A program made the position numbers and the translations under genes. Below, in pieces: positions 16,900-25,819 of a DNA stretch of 64,000 bases (the stretch's first letter is position 1; every line of letters begins with the position of its first letter). Source of the stretch: Gemmatimonadetes bacterium bin94 (GTDB lineage Bacteria > Gemmatimonadota > Gemmatimonadetes > Longimicrobiales > Gaopeijiaceae); contig MPNE01000004.1 of NCBI GenBank assembly GCA_002238865.1, positions 1-64,000 of the forward strand, given 5' to 3'. Under the pieces are notes generated by a model. It was not told where the DNA came from and did no database searches. It saw only the letters and a program-made list of their open reading frames with translations.

Positions 16900-18456
16900 C
16901 TACCGTGACGCGTCGTTCAGGGTCCAGTCGTAGTCGAGAAACTCCAACTCCGCGGCGGAGCTGAGGAGCGCTTCCCCGGCATCGCCCTCGGCGAACCCCG
17001 CCAGGAATGACCGAATGCCCTCGACACCTCCGAAATCCTCCTGGAACCATTCGAGCACACGGTTGACCTGGACCGTCTCCGGGCTCTGGCCCATCACCAC
17101 CCGGAAGTGTGCGGGATCCTGCACGAAGGCGCGCACCCGCGCATCCAGCTGGTCCTCGAGCGAGTGTCCTTCGTACGCCCGGTCGATCAGGGGCGGACAG
17201 CTCCGCGCCGCGCAGTTGATCGCGAAGTGAATTCGCGGGTCGCCCATGGGCCGGATGATCTCGTGCTCGATTTCGTCCAGCGACCGCACCTTGCCCGCCA
17301 CCGGGCAGTGATCACCGGTAAAGACGTCGGAGATCTGCCACACCGAATTGTCCGGCCTGCCCGCGGCAGCGTTCTTGAGCCGCTGCAAGCCCCCGGCCTT
17401 CCTGATCGGATAGTGTTCGATCACCCGCTTGAGCATGCACGCGTTGTAGGCGTTGATCCAGAAGGCGAGTCGCTCCGCGGCGGACGCCTCCGCGAGGGCG
17501 GCCGGGCTGGCCGTGTCCAGCATGTCGATGTAGCGGTAGAGACCCGACGGGTCCGCGGCCAGCCGCTCGTAGTGGACGCCCGGGAGCTCGACGACATCCG
17601 CGAGGACTTCGGTGAAAACCGCGTGGCCGGGAAGCTGGAGGGCCGGGGTGGACGAGGCGACTCCGCGCCCGGCAAGCACTGATCCGCAGACAAGCGCGAC
17701 AACCGCGGTCATCCCCGGCAGGCGAACATTCATGCGCTTGAGTATTGCGGGGAGGAAGCTCAGCAGCAAGAGGAGGACACCCGCAAGAAGTACGCGGAGC
17801 AGCGCGTCCCGCGACGCTTCCCGGGAACCCTGAAGGAGGGCGTCCGCGAAGAAGGTGTAGACCGCGGTGCCGGGCAGGATGCCTACAAGGGTGGCGACCG
17901 CGTAAGTGCGCCAGCGGAGCGGCATGAGCCCGGACCCGAAGTTGAGGGCGTTGAAGGGCACGAGCGGAATGAGCCGTAGTGTGAGCAGCCCGCGGAATCC
18001 GTGACGATGGACGACATCGTCCAGCTTTTGGAGTGCCGTGGAGTCCTTTCCGATCAGACCCCGGATGCCGTCCCTCCCCAGCGTGCGCGCGATGAGGAAT
18101 GCCGCGTTGGCGCCGATGTTGGCGGCGACGAAGTTGAAGAGGGTGCCCCAGTAGAAGCCGAAGAGGGCGCCGCCCGCGAGGGTCAGGATCGTTCCCGGCA
18201 CCGCCAGCGACGTCGCGGTGGCATAGATGGTGACAAAGATGAACGGGGCCCATGGATGGCCGCTCAGCCAGGCCATCGCTTCCCCGATTCCCTCCCGGGT
18301 CAGGTAGTTGCTCACGGGCGTCTGCGTCGCCACCAGGTAGCCCCCGGCCAGGACGGCAACGAGCAGGGCGAGTTTGAGCAGAGGGCCTGTCCGGTTCGGG
18401 CCGCCCGTGCCGGGGACATCGCCTCCGGGACGCCCGGTTTCGTCTACTTGAGCCAT
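16900..18456 (-). CDS. VTT (TVP38/TMEM64/DedA-like) membrane domain fused to DUF547
   Basis: 518 aa. The N-terminal half (~25-225) is a VTT/SNARE-associated membrane domain: SLAVPGTILTLAGGALFGFYWG, ANIGANAAFLIARTLGRD, and the RLIPLVPFNALNFGSGL signature. After a further helix, residues ~265-500 are a DUF547 domain (LAFWINAYNACMLKRVIEHYP, FAINCAARSCPPL). The two usually occur as neighbouring genes. The ATG lies 13 bases inside the upstream oxidoreductase gene. VTT proteins are implicated in lipid scrambling or transport; the DUF547 function is unknown. Confidence 0.85.
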   Translation of the reverse strand: MAQVDETGRPGGDVPGTGGPNRTGPLLKLALLVAVLAGGYLVATQTPVSNYLTREGIGEAMAWLSGHPWAPFIFVTIYATATSLAVPGTILTLAGGALFGFYWGTLFNFVAANIGANAAFLIARTLGRDGIRGLIGKDSTALQKLDDVVHRHGFRGLLTLRLIPLVPFNALNFGSGLMPLRWRTYAVATLVGILPGTAVYTFFADALLQGSREASRDALLRVLLAGVLLLLLSFLPAILKRMNVRLPGMTAVVALVCGSVLAGRGVASSTPALQLPGHAVFTEVLADVVELPGVHYERLAADPSGLYRYIDMLDTASPAALAEASAAERLAFWINAYNACMLKRVIEHYPIRKAGGLQRLKNAAAGRPDNSVWQISDVFTGDHCPVAGKVRSLDEIEHEIIRPMGDPRIHFAINCAARSCPPLIDRAYEGHSLEDQLDARVRAFVQDPAHFRVVMGQSPETVQVNRVLEWFQEDFGGVEGIRSFLAGFAEGDAGEALLSSAAELEFLDYDWTLNDASR

Positions 18457-19871
18457 TGGATGATCCGCTTGAGGGTTCTGCCCGAGGCCGTATCGAGGCG
18501 CGAGCGCATGAATTCGCCGGAGGCTCTCTTCACCCCCTCGACCATGGTGGGGTAGGGGAAGATCGTGTTGGCCACCTGGCTCAGGCCGAGGCCGTGCTGC
18601 TTCGCAAGGACGAGGGGCAGGATCAGGTCCCCGGCCCCGTGCGCGACGATGGTGGCCCCGAGGATCCTCCCCTTGCGATCCGCGGATACCTTTACGAAGC
18701 CCACCGCCGAGCCGTCCACGATGGCCCGATCGAGGTCATCCATGCCGTAGCGGTAGGTAATGCCGCCCACAGCCTCGGCCTCCGCTTCCGACAGCCCGAC
18801 GTGGGCGATCTCGGGGTCCGTGAAAGTGACCCAGGGAACATTGTCGTAACGGATCTTCGTCCTTGCGGGCAGGATGGCGTTGCGCAGGGCCGCCTTGGCC
18901 ATATGCTCCGCGACGTGGGTGAACTGCAGTGCGCCGGTGACGTCGCCGACCGCCCACGCCGTTCGGGACGACGTCCGCAGGTGATGGTCGACGACGACCG
19001 CTCCACGCTCCGTCCGGATGCCGGCTGCGTCGAGGTTCATCCCGTCCGTGCAGGGTCTCCGGCCGGTCGCCACGAACAGTCGGGAGGCCTCCACCCGGGA
19101 CCCGTCGTTCGCTTCCACCACGGTCCGGCCGCCCTCCATGTGCACAGCGGCGGCAGCAGTGCCGACGCGCACGTCGATGCCTTCCTCCACCAGAAGGGCA
19201 TGCATGAAGGCCGCGACATCGGGATCCTCCTTGATCAGGATCGATGGCGCCATCTCGAGCACCGTCACGCGCGAGCCCAATCGCGCAAAGACCTGTGCGA
19301 ACTCGACCCCGATCGGGCCGCCCCCGAGGATGACGATGGACTCCGGCAGTTCGTCCTGGTCGAAGACGGTTTCGTAGGTCCAGTAGCCGGAGGATTCCAG
19401 GCCGCTGATCGGGGGCACCGCGGGCACCGCGCCGGTAGCGATGACAAAGCGCTTCGCCTGCACCCTGCCGACTCCCTCCACCTCCACGGTGGACTCGTTC
19501 ACGAACCGGGCGGTTCCGAAATGAACGGCAACGCCCATCTTGCGGAAACGCTCGGGGTCGTCATGGTGTGCGACCGTTCCGCGCGCTGCCCTCATGCGAT
19601 CCATGATCGCACGGAATTCGTGCCTTTCCCGGGCGGGACGGAGCCCCAGTCCGTCCGCGCGGTCCATTCCGCGCGCCAATCGCGCGGATGCGATGAGTGC
19701 CTTCGAGGGCACACAGCCCGTCCAGAGGCAGTCGCCCCCCAGCGCGGCTTTCTCGACGATCGCCGGGTTGAGGCCCAGGTAGGCTGCCCCCGCTGCAGAG
19801 ACCAATCCCCCCGTGCCTCCGCCGAGGGCCACGAGATCGTAGGTCCCTGAAAAATGGTCCCGTTCAGACAT
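18444..19871 (-). CDS. FAD-dependent pyridine nucleotide-disulfide oxidoreductase (mercuric reductase/lipoamide dehydrogenase-like)
   Basis: 475 aa. N-terminal FAD loop DLVALGGGTGGLVSAAGA, redox-active disulfide GGDCLWTGCVPSKAL, NAD(P) loop VILGGGPIGVEFAQ, second FAD motif AVGDVTGALQFTHVAEH, and dimerisation domain (FTDPEIAHVGLSEAEAE). The C-terminus has neither the paired cysteines of MerA nor the lipoamide-dehydrogenase HAHPT motif (HGLGLSQVANTIFPYPT instead), so mercury or lipoamide activity is not supported. Proteins of this type are often beside VTT genes. Of the starts GTG 19922, ATG 19883 and ATG 19871, the last places the FAD motif at the usual distance; none has a clear SD. Confidence 0.88.
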   Translation of the reverse strand: MSERDHFSGTYDLVALGGGTGGLVSAAGAAYLGLNPAIVEKAALGGDCLWTGCVPSKALIASARLARGMDRADGLGLRPARERHEFRAIMDRMRAARGTVAHHDDPERFRKMGVAVHFGTARFVNESTVEVEGVGRVQAKRFVIATGAVPAVPPISGLESSGYWTYETVFDQDELPESIVILGGGPIGVEFAQVFARLGSRVTVLEMAPSILIKEDPDVAAFMHALLVEEGIDVRVGTAAAAVHMEGGRTVVEANDGSRVEASRLFVATGRRPCTDGMNLDAAGIRTERGAVVVDHHLRTSSRTAWAVGDVTGALQFTHVAEHMAKAALRNAILPARTKIRYDNVPWVTFTDPEIAHVGLSEAEAEAVGGITYRYGMDDLDRAIVDGSAVGFVKVSADRKGRILGATIVAHGAGDLILPLVLAKQHGLGLSQVANTIFPYPTMVEGVKRASGEFMRSRLDTASGRTLKRIIQWLK

Positions 19872-19924
19872 GTACTTGCCCATGGATAGGAATAGCTTTG
19901 TAGCGCGCAAAGGGTTCCGCACGA

Positions 19925-19940
19925 GGACAGGTACCTGTCC
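19925..19940. promoter_or_regulatory. Perfect 16-base palindrome between oxidoreductase and recA: candidate LexA-type operator
   Basis: GGACAGGTACCTGTCC is its own reverse complement over all 16 bases. It ends 15 bases before the candidate recA -35 and is also upstream of the divergent oxidoreductase gene. The position fits an SOS (LexA) operator or a dyad for another dimeric regulator. It does not match the E. coli or Gram-positive LexA boxes exactly, and LexA boxes vary between phyla, so the regulator is unknown. Confidence 0.5.
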
Positions 19941-19955
19941 GTGACGTCAAGGGAC

Positions 19956-19983
19956 TTGACCGGGACCCATTTCGCATTATCTT
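19956..19983 (+). promoter_or_regulatory. Candidate recA promoter
   Basis: TTGACC, 16-base spacer, TATCTT. The predicted start near 19990 would give a leader of about 77 bases. The 16-base palindrome lies just upstream of the -35. Confidence 0.55.
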
Positions 19984-20066
19984 CGGTTTCAGGTTCTGCC
20001 CGTGGCTTCCTCCGATGCTTCCGGCAGAGCGCACAGCGATCCCCCGCCGCAAGGGAAGGCCACTCG

Positions 20067-21173
20067 ATGTCCAGGAGTTCAACGTCCAGGAGTTCAGCAT
20101 CCGGTACGAACGGTAAGGAACAAAAGCAACGAGAGAAAGCGCTCAACACGGCTCTTACCCAGATCGAACGGTCATACGGGAAGGGTGCCATCATGCGCAT
20201 GGGTGCCGATGGCGCCAGCCTGCAAATTGAAAGCATATCGACGGGGGCGATCAACCTGGATGCCGTGATCGGCATCGGCGGGATTCCCAAGGGTCGGATC
20301 AGCGAGGTCTACGGACCGGAGTCTTCCGGAAAGACCACGCTCTGTCTCCACGTGATCGCGAATGCGCAACGTATGGGAGGCATCGCGGCCTTCATCGATG
20401 CGGAGCACGCGCTCGACATCCGGTACGCGCGAAAGTTGGGCGTCGACGTCGACAACCTCCTGGTTTCGCAGCCCGACACGGGCGAGCAGGCGCTGGAGAT
20501 CGCCGAGGTGCTGATTCGCAGCAACGCCGTGGACGTGATCGTCGTGGATTCGGTGGCGGCCCTCGTGCCGCGCGCCGAGATCGAGGGCGAAATGGGGGAC
20601 TCGCATGTGGGACTCCAGGCCCGCCTCATGAGCCAGGCGCTCAGGAAGCTCACGGGCGCGGTGAGCCGTTCCAACGCAGCCGTCATCTTCACCAACCAGA
20701 TCCGTGAGAAGATCGGCGTCATGTTCGGCAGTCCCGAAACCACCTCCGGGGGGCGCGCCCTCAAGTTCTACGCCTCTCTCCGCCTGGACATTCGGCGAAT
20801 CGGCGCCCTCAAGGACGGCCCCGAGATCATCGGCAACCGGACCCGTGTGAAGGTGGTGAAGAACAAGTGCGCGCCCCCCTTCAAGCAGGCCGAATTCGAT
20901 ATTCTCTACGGCAAGGGGATCAGCCACACCGGGTTGCTCATCGACGTCGGCGTGAATCATGGCATAGTCGACAAGGCCGGATCATGGTTTTCCTACGGAG
21001 ACCTTCGTCTGGGGCAAGGCAAGGAGAACGTGCGGACCTTCCTCGAAGAGAACGAGGACGTGGCCCGCGAAATCGAAGCGCGCCTGCTGGCGGCACTGGG
21101 CATCAAGCGGGAGGAGGACCATCCCCGATCCGATGCGGAGGGCCGGGAAGCTCCCGCTGTAAAGGTCGTTTGA
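20067..21173 (+). CDS. recA: Recombinase RecA
   Basis: Homologous recombination and SOS co-protease. 368 aa from ATG 20067, preceded by GGGAAGG. The 42 upstream codons in the track contain the promoter and no homology. Walker A is GPESSGKTT; Walker B region [25 protein letters not shown]2 region [20 protein letters not shown]. The acidic, charged C-terminal tail is present. The N-terminus carries a serine-rich insertion encoded by a 15-base tandem repeat. It stands alone, without recX. Confidence 0.97.
   Translation: MSRSSTSRSSASGTNGKEQKQREKALNTALTQIERSYGKGAIMRMGADGASLQIESISTGAINLDAVIGIGGIPKGRISEVYGPESSGKTTLCLHVIANAQRMGGIAAFIDAEHALDIRYARKLGVDVDNLLVSQPDTGEQALEIAEVLIRSNAVDVIVVDSVAALVPRAEIEGEMGDSHVGLQARLMSQALRKLTGAVSRSNAAVIFTNQIREKIGVMFGSPETTSGGRALKFYASLRLDIRRIGALKDGPEIIGNRTRVKVVKNKCAPPFKQAEFDILYGKGISHTGLLIDVGVNHGIVDKAGSWFSYGDLRLGQGKENVRTFLEENEDVAREIEARLLAALGIKREEDHPRSDAEGREAPAVKVV
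20069..20096 (+). repeat. Two-copy 15-base tandem repeat inside the recA 5' end
   Basis: GTCCAGGAGTTCA occurs at 20069 and again at 20084, in phase with the reading frame. It encodes the SRSSTSRSS segment of the disordered RecA N-terminus. It looks like a recent slippage duplication. Confidence 0.8.
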
Positions 21174-21380
21174 CGGTGCGAGGGGCAGGGTAGGGACCCG
21201 CGGCCCGACGACCGTCCGTGTGGACGGCTTGCGCGCGCGCCCGGGGCTTGCGCCATCACGGGCGCATCTCTTCCCGTTTGGGTTAAGTTGTATGGGTCCA
21301 TCACGCCGTGCTTCCGTCGGCCTTCGCCCTTCCCGCCAGTGACCCGAGTGACCGGCGATGACCTGCTACCGTTTCGTCCG

Positions 21381-24068
21381 ATGAAATCCGCCGACATCCG
21401 CCGGAGCTTCCTGGAATTCTTCCAGGCCCGAGGCCACGACATTCGTGCCAGTGCGTCCCTGGTGCCGGGCAACGACCCGACGCTGCTCTTCACCAACGCC
21501 GGCATGGTCCAGTTCAAGGGAGTCTTCCTGGGGGACGAGACGCTGCCGTTCGTACGTGCCGTCACCTCGCAGAAGTGCGTGCGCGCCGGGGGAAAGCACA
21601 ACGACCTCGAAGAAGTTGGCCGAACCGCGCGGCACCACACCTTCTTCGAGATGCTGGGAAACTTCTCGTTCGGCGACTACTTCAAGCGCGAAGCCATCGA
21701 GTATGCGTGGGAGTTCCTGACGGTGGACATGGCCCTCGATCCGAACCGGCTGTTCACGACGGTGCATTACACTGATGACGAGGCCGCCGGTCTCTGGACG
21801 GAGATCGCCGGCGTGCCGGCGGATCGGGTCTACGCGCTCGGTGACAAGGACAACTTCTGGCAGATGGCCGACACCGGTCCGTGCGGCCCGTGTTCCGAGA
21901 TCCACTATGACATGCGTCCGCCGGACGAGTGGGGGACCGTCCCCGGCAAATCCGAATTTGAGAAACGGGGCGAGGCGGGGGAGTTCCTGGAGCTCTGGAA
22001 CCTGGTCTTCATGCAGTTCGACCGGGACGAATCGGGGGTGCAGCATCCCCTCCCGGCCCCCAGCATCGATACGGGGCTCGGGCTGGAGCGGCTGGCGGCG
22101 GTGATGCAGGGGGTGGACAGCAACTACCACACGGATCTGTTCCGGCCGCTGCTGGATCGGGTGGCCGAGGTCGTCGGGCGGCCATACGACGCGGCCACCG
22201 AAGAGGGCGTGTCCTATCGGGTGCTGGCCGACCATGCGCGGGCGGTGGCGTTCCTGCTGGGGGACGGCGTATTCCCGTCCAACGAAGGGCGCGGCTACGT
22301 TCTGCGCCGGATTCTGCGGCGGGGAGTGCGTCACGCCTGGCTGCTCGGCAGGCGTGAGCCGACCCTGACCCAGGTGGCCGCGCGGGTGATCGACGAGATG
22401 GCCGGTGCCTACCCCGCGCTGGAGGCCCGGCGGGAGGGCGTTCTGACGACGGCCCGGAGCGAAGAAGAGCGGTTTCTGGCTACGATCGACGGCGGGATGG
22501 AACGGCTCGAGCGTGTGGCGCCGGCGTTGGAGGGGGCCACTTCGTCCCGTCCCGTGATTCCCGGCGCCGACGTGTTCCAGCTCTACGACACTTTCGGGTT
22601 TCCGGTGGATCTGACCCGGATCGTGGCTGGGGAGCGGGGCTACGATCTGGATATGGCAGGGTTCGACAGCGCGCTGGAAGAGCAGAGGGAGAGGTCGCGG
22701 GGATTTGCAAGTCGACTGTCGCTGACTGCCTCACGGAGGGCTGCCGTTGGCCAGAGTCCCGTGTCGCCCTGGAGAATGGCCGACGATGCACCCACCCAAC
22801 AATTCGTCGGTTACGACACCCTCGACGCCGAGACCAGGGTAATCGGTTTTCGCGCGGCCAAAGACGGCCGGTCCGAGCTCGTCCTGCAGCAATACCCCTT
22901 CTACGCGGAGGGCGGTGGGCAGGTCTCCGATCGGGGCCGTGTATCAGGTGACAGCTGGAGCATGGAAGTGGCCGCGGTCCGCCGCGAGGGTGATCACATC
23001 GTGCTTTGCGGAACGCCCGCCGGTGACTTCCCCGGGGAAGCCGTCCTCCGCTCCACCGTGACCGCCCGGGTCGACCCACGTCACCGCCGTGACACCGAGC
23101 GCAACCACACGGCTACGCACCTCCTCCACGCGGCGCTGCGCTCGGTCCTTGGGGACCACGTCCGCCAGCGCGGCTCCCTGGTGGCCCCCGACCGGCTCCG
23201 CTTCGACTTCGCCCACACGGCGCCCATGACCCGCGCCCAACTGGAGGAGGTCGAATCCATGGTCAACGAGGGGATCTGGGTCAATCACCCGGTGGGGATC
23301 GACATCCGTCCCTTCGATGCGGCGGTACAGGCGGGGGCGATGGCCCTTTTCGGTGAGAAGTACGCCGCCGCGGTGCGGGTTGTGGACATTCCCGGCGTGA
23401 GCCTGGAACTCTGCGGAGGCACGCATGTGGGGCGCACCGGAGAGATCGGGCTGTTCAAGGTCACTTCGGAGACGGGGGTCGCGGGGGGAGTGCGACGAAT
23501 GGAGGCCCTGACCGGGGCCGAGGCCTTCGGTCATCTTGCCGCCTTCCAGGTCCGCCTGGAGGAGCTTGCCGTGTCGCTGAAGGCGTCACCGGACAACGTC
23601 GAGCGGCGCGTCAGGGAGCTGGTTGGCGAAAAGGCCGACCTGGAAGCGCTGATCGACGAGCTGCGGCGCGACGGCGGTGGTGGAGCCGAGATCCTTGCCG
23701 AGTCCGAATTCGAGGCGTCCGGTCACCGCGTGACCTACCGTGGCGTGCGCATGAAAGCCCGTGGCGCACAGGACGCGAGGGCGTGGGGAGACAGCTTCCG
23801 CGACTCCTCCGAAGCCGCAATTGCGGTGGTGGCGGCAGACATGCCGGGCGACAAGCATGCCCTCTTCGCCTTCGCCACCGACCGCGCCATCGCCGCCGGA
23901 ATCAGGGCCGACGCCGTCGTGCGGGAGGTCGCCGCGACGGTGGGAGGGCGGGGGGGTGGGAGGCCCCACATGGCGCAGGCGGGGGTGGCGGACCCGGGTG
24001 GGCTCGAAGCGGCGATCCGGGCCGGCGCCGGGGTTGTCCAGGATCTGGGCCGCAGACAGTCCCCATGA
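21381..24068 (+). CDS. alaS: Alanyl-tRNA synthetase
   Basis: 895 aa. ATG 21381 begins MKSADIRRSFLEFFQARGH, the standard AlaRS start; the 31 upstream track codons are not homologous. Class II aminoacylation domain (~1-240: FTNAGMVQFK, RHHTFFEMLGNFSFGDYF), the editing-domain zinc ligands in NHTATHLLHAALR and CGGTHVGRTGEIG, and the C-terminal oligomerisation region are all visible. No riboswitch was recognised upstream; 21174-21380 contains only a 6-bp GC hairpin (21212-21227) without a U-tract. The next gene's ATG overlaps its stop. Confidence 0.97.
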   Translation: MKSADIRRSFLEFFQARGHDIRASASLVPGNDPTLLFTNAGMVQFKGVFLGDETLPFVRAVTSQKCVRAGGKHNDLEEVGRTARHHTFFEMLGNFSFGDYFKREAIEYAWEFLTVDMALDPNRLFTTVHYTDDEAAGLWTEIAGVPADRVYALGDKDNFWQMADTGPCGPCSEIHYDMRPPDEWGTVPGKSEFEKRGEAGEFLELWNLVFMQFDRDESGVQHPLPAPSIDTGLGLERLAAVMQGVDSNYHTDLFRPLLDRVAEVVGRPYDAATEEGVSYRVLADHARAVAFLLGDGVFPSNEGRGYVLRRILRRGVRHAWLLGRREPTLTQVAARVIDEMAGAYPALEARREGVLTTARSEEERFLATIDGGMERLERVAPALEGATSSRPVIPGADVFQLYDTFGFPVDLTRIVAGERGYDLDMAGFDSALEEQRERSRGFASRLSLTASRRAAVGQSPVSPWRMADDAPTQQFVGYDTLDAETRVIGFRAAKDGRSELVLQQYPFYAEGGGQVSDRGRVSGDSWSMEVAAVRREGDHIVLCGTPAGDFPGEAVLRSTVTARVDPRHRRDTERNHTATHLLHAALRSVLGDHVRQRGSLVAPDRLRFDFAHTAPMTRAQLEEVESMVNEGIWVNHPVGIDIRPFDAAVQAGAMALFGEKYAAAVRVVDIPGVSLELCGGTHVGRTGEIGLFKVTSETGVAGGVRRMEALTGAEAFGHLAAFQVRLEELAVSLKASPDNVERRVRELVGEKADLEALIDELRRDGGGGAEILAESEFEASGHRVTYRGVRMKARGAQDARAWGDSFRDSSEAAIAVVAADMPGDKHALFAFATDRAIAAGIRADAVVREVAATVGGRGGGRPHMAQAGVADPGGLEAAIRAGAGVVQDLGRRQSP

Positions 24069-24364
24069 CGATCGGGGAATGGATCGACCAGCGGGATCGC
24101 CGGGTCCCGGCGGCGCTCCGCTCACGGCTGCGGGCCGATGGGACGGCCACCCTCGAGGCGCTGCTGAGTGCCGCCGAAGCCGAGTTGGAGGTGTGCGCGG
24201 GGCTGGCCAACCAGGATCGGGCGGCCGCCTTCGCCCTTCTGGCCGCGGATGCCTATCTCACGTATGCGTGTCTGCGGGCTGCCGCGGGGCGTGGGTGCGG
24301 AGACGCACTCCGGGAAATCACGAGACGGACTGCAGGGGGCTGGTCGGCCAGGGCCGAAGCATGA
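24065..24364 (+). CDS. Small protein of unknown function
   Basis: 99 aa, ATG overlapping the alaS stop (ATGA) and its own stop overlapping the next ATG, so it is translationally linked on both sides. It looks all-helical and soluble (DGTATLEALLSAAEAELE, ANQDRAAAFALLAADAYLTYACLRAAA), with no signal peptide, metal motif or membrane helix. I do not recognise the family. The two-sided coupling and G/C-biased third positions support it as a real gene. Confidence 0.65.
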   Translation: MTIGEWIDQRDRRVPAALRSRLRADGTATLEALLSAAEAELEVCAGLANQDRAAAFALLAADAYLTYACLRAAAGRGCGDALREITRRTAGGWSARAEA

Positions 24365-25164
24365 CTGAAGCGTACAGCGATTTTCACAGTCACCTGGTTC
24401 CAGGGGTAGACGACGGCTCCCGTACCCTTGATGAGGCGCTGCACTCCGTCGACCGAATGGTCGGTGCCGGGGTCAGCCGGATCATCACCACTCCGCACTT
24501 TCGTGCTTCATCCATGTCGACAGCGCGATACGGCGACCCCCTGGCATTCCTCGACCGCCAATGGTGCGTGCTTCGCGACGCTGCCCGGAAGGCGTATCCC
24601 CACCTGGATTTGCGGCTGGGCCTCGAAGTGAGGCTCGATGTCCCCGACCCGGACCTGTCGGATCCTCGGCTTCGCCTCGGCGGCACTCCCTTCACCCTTG
24701 TGGAGTGGCCGATGTTCACGGCACCCCCGGGCGCTCCTGAAGTGCTGGCGCGACTGGTGCGTGACGGGTTCATCCCCGTTGTCGCCCACCCCGAGCGATA
24801 TTACGGCATTGACGGGGAGATGGAGGTGGTTCGCGACTGGAAGGAGGCTGGCGCGTTCCTGCAGGGGAGCTATGGTTCCCTTGCCGGCCAGTACGGTCGG
24901 GGTCCGAAGGCACGGGTCCTCCGACTCCTGGAGATGGGTCTGCTGGACTATCTCTCGTCGGACTTCCACGGACGGCCCGAATACACCTTCTACCTGAAAA
25001 GGGGGGTAAGCGAGCTTCAGCGGCGCGGAGGCGGCGGTCACCTCGATCTGCTCGCCAAGGTGAATCCCGCCCGGCTCTTTCGGGGCGAGCTCCCCCTTCC
25101 GGTGCCGCCGCTGGTGATGGAAGAACCCGTTCGGCACCTGCTTCGGAGCTGGCTCGATGACTGA
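24361..25164 (+). CDS. PHP-domain phosphatase, CpsB/CapC/YwqE type
   Basis: 267 aa. PHP metal-binding motifs are DFHSHLVPGVDDGSRT, IITTPHF, GLEVRLD, VAHPERY and SSDFHGR, the pattern of bacterial manganese-dependent protein-tyrosine phosphatases that regulate polysaccharide export kinases. The track ORF is 200 codons too long; the start is ATG 24361, overlapping the upstream stop. No tyrosine kinase or capsule locus is in the window, so its partner is unknown. It overlaps gmhA by 8 bases. Confidence 0.87.
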   Translation: MTEAYSDFHSHLVPGVDDGSRTLDEALHSVDRMVGAGVSRIITTPHFRASSMSTARYGDPLAFLDRQWCVLRDAARKAYPHLDLRLGLEVRLDVPDPDLSDPRLRLGGTPFTLVEWPMFTAPPGAPEVLARLVRDGFIPVVAHPERYYGIDGEMEVVRDWKEAGAFLQGSYGSLAGQYGRGPKARVLRLLEMGLLDYLSSDFHGRPEYTFYLKRGVSELQRRGGGGHLDLLAKVNPARLFRGELPLPVPPLVMEEPVRHLLRSWLDD

Positions 25165-25819
25165 TGGGATCGGGCTGGAGCGAGGCCTCGGCGAACTCGC
25201 CGAACTGGCGCGGGCCGTGTCTGTAGCCTGCCACGAAGCGATCACGGACTATGCCGTCAGAGCCCTGGCCACGATCGATGCAGGGGGCAAGATCCTGTTC
25301 TGTGGCAATGGGGGCTCCGCCGCCGACGCCCAACACCTGGCCGCCGAGTACGTCGTCCGGCTCTCACGTGACCGCCAGGCCATGCCGGCCCTGGCGTTGA
25401 CGACCGACACCTCCATCCTCACCGCGTGCGCCAACGACCGCGGCTACCGTGAAGTCTTCGCCCGTCAGGTGGAAGCGGTGGGGGCACCGGGCGACCTTCT
25501 CGTTCTCCATTCTACCTCGGGGCAGTCCGACAACCTGCTCGTCGCTGTGACACGGGCACGCGCGGCGGGACTGTCGACCGTGGGCGTTCTGGCCCGAGGT
25601 GGCGGGCGGCTTCGTTCCCTGGTGGATGTCGCTGTGGTCGTACCGACCGATCGTGCTTCACGGGCTCAGGAGATTCACCTTGCGATCGGCCATATTGTGT
25701 GCGCCCACGTGGAGGAATCGCTCTTCGGTGGGCTGCCGGCGAGGGCACCGCGGGCACGGTCACGGACGAGCAGCAAAGACCGGGGCGGCGGTATCCGTGG
25801 TGCACGGGCCCGGGAATGA
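25157..25819 (+). CDS. gmhA: SIS-domain sugar isomerase, phosphoheptose isomerase (GmhA)-like
   Basis: 220 aa. FCGNGGSAADAQHLAAEYVVR is the GmhA substrate/zinc loop; LHSTSGQSDNL is the SIS phosphate-binding turn, and AQEIHLAIGHIVC supplies the second histidine. The family converts sedoheptulose-7-P to D-glycero-D-manno-heptose-7-P for LPS core or S-layer glycans. The last ~27 residues are a basic, low-complexity tail absent from usual GmhA proteins. It overlaps the PHP gene by 8 bases and the SDR gene by 4. Confidence 0.85.
   Translation: MTDGIGLERGLGELAELARAVSVACHEAITDYAVRALATIDAGGKILFCGNGGSAADAQHLAAEYVVRLSRDRQAMPALALTTDTSILTACANDRGYREVFARQVEAVGAPGDLLVLHSTSGQSDNLLVAVTRARAAGLSTVGVLARGGGRLRSLVDVAVVVPTDRASRAQEIHLAIGHIVCAHVEESLFGGLPARAPRARSRTSSKDRGGGIRGARARE

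Noticed and set aside
18444-19871. True mercuric reductase
   Set aside because: No C-terminal vicinal cysteine pair and no mer operon genes nearby; only the general fold and active disulfide are present.
21212-21227. CCGTCC-GTGT-GGACGG hairpin after recA as an intrinsic terminator
   Set aside because: The stem is only 6 bp and is followed by CTTGCGCG, with no U-tract. I found no convincing intrinsic terminator anywhere in the window.
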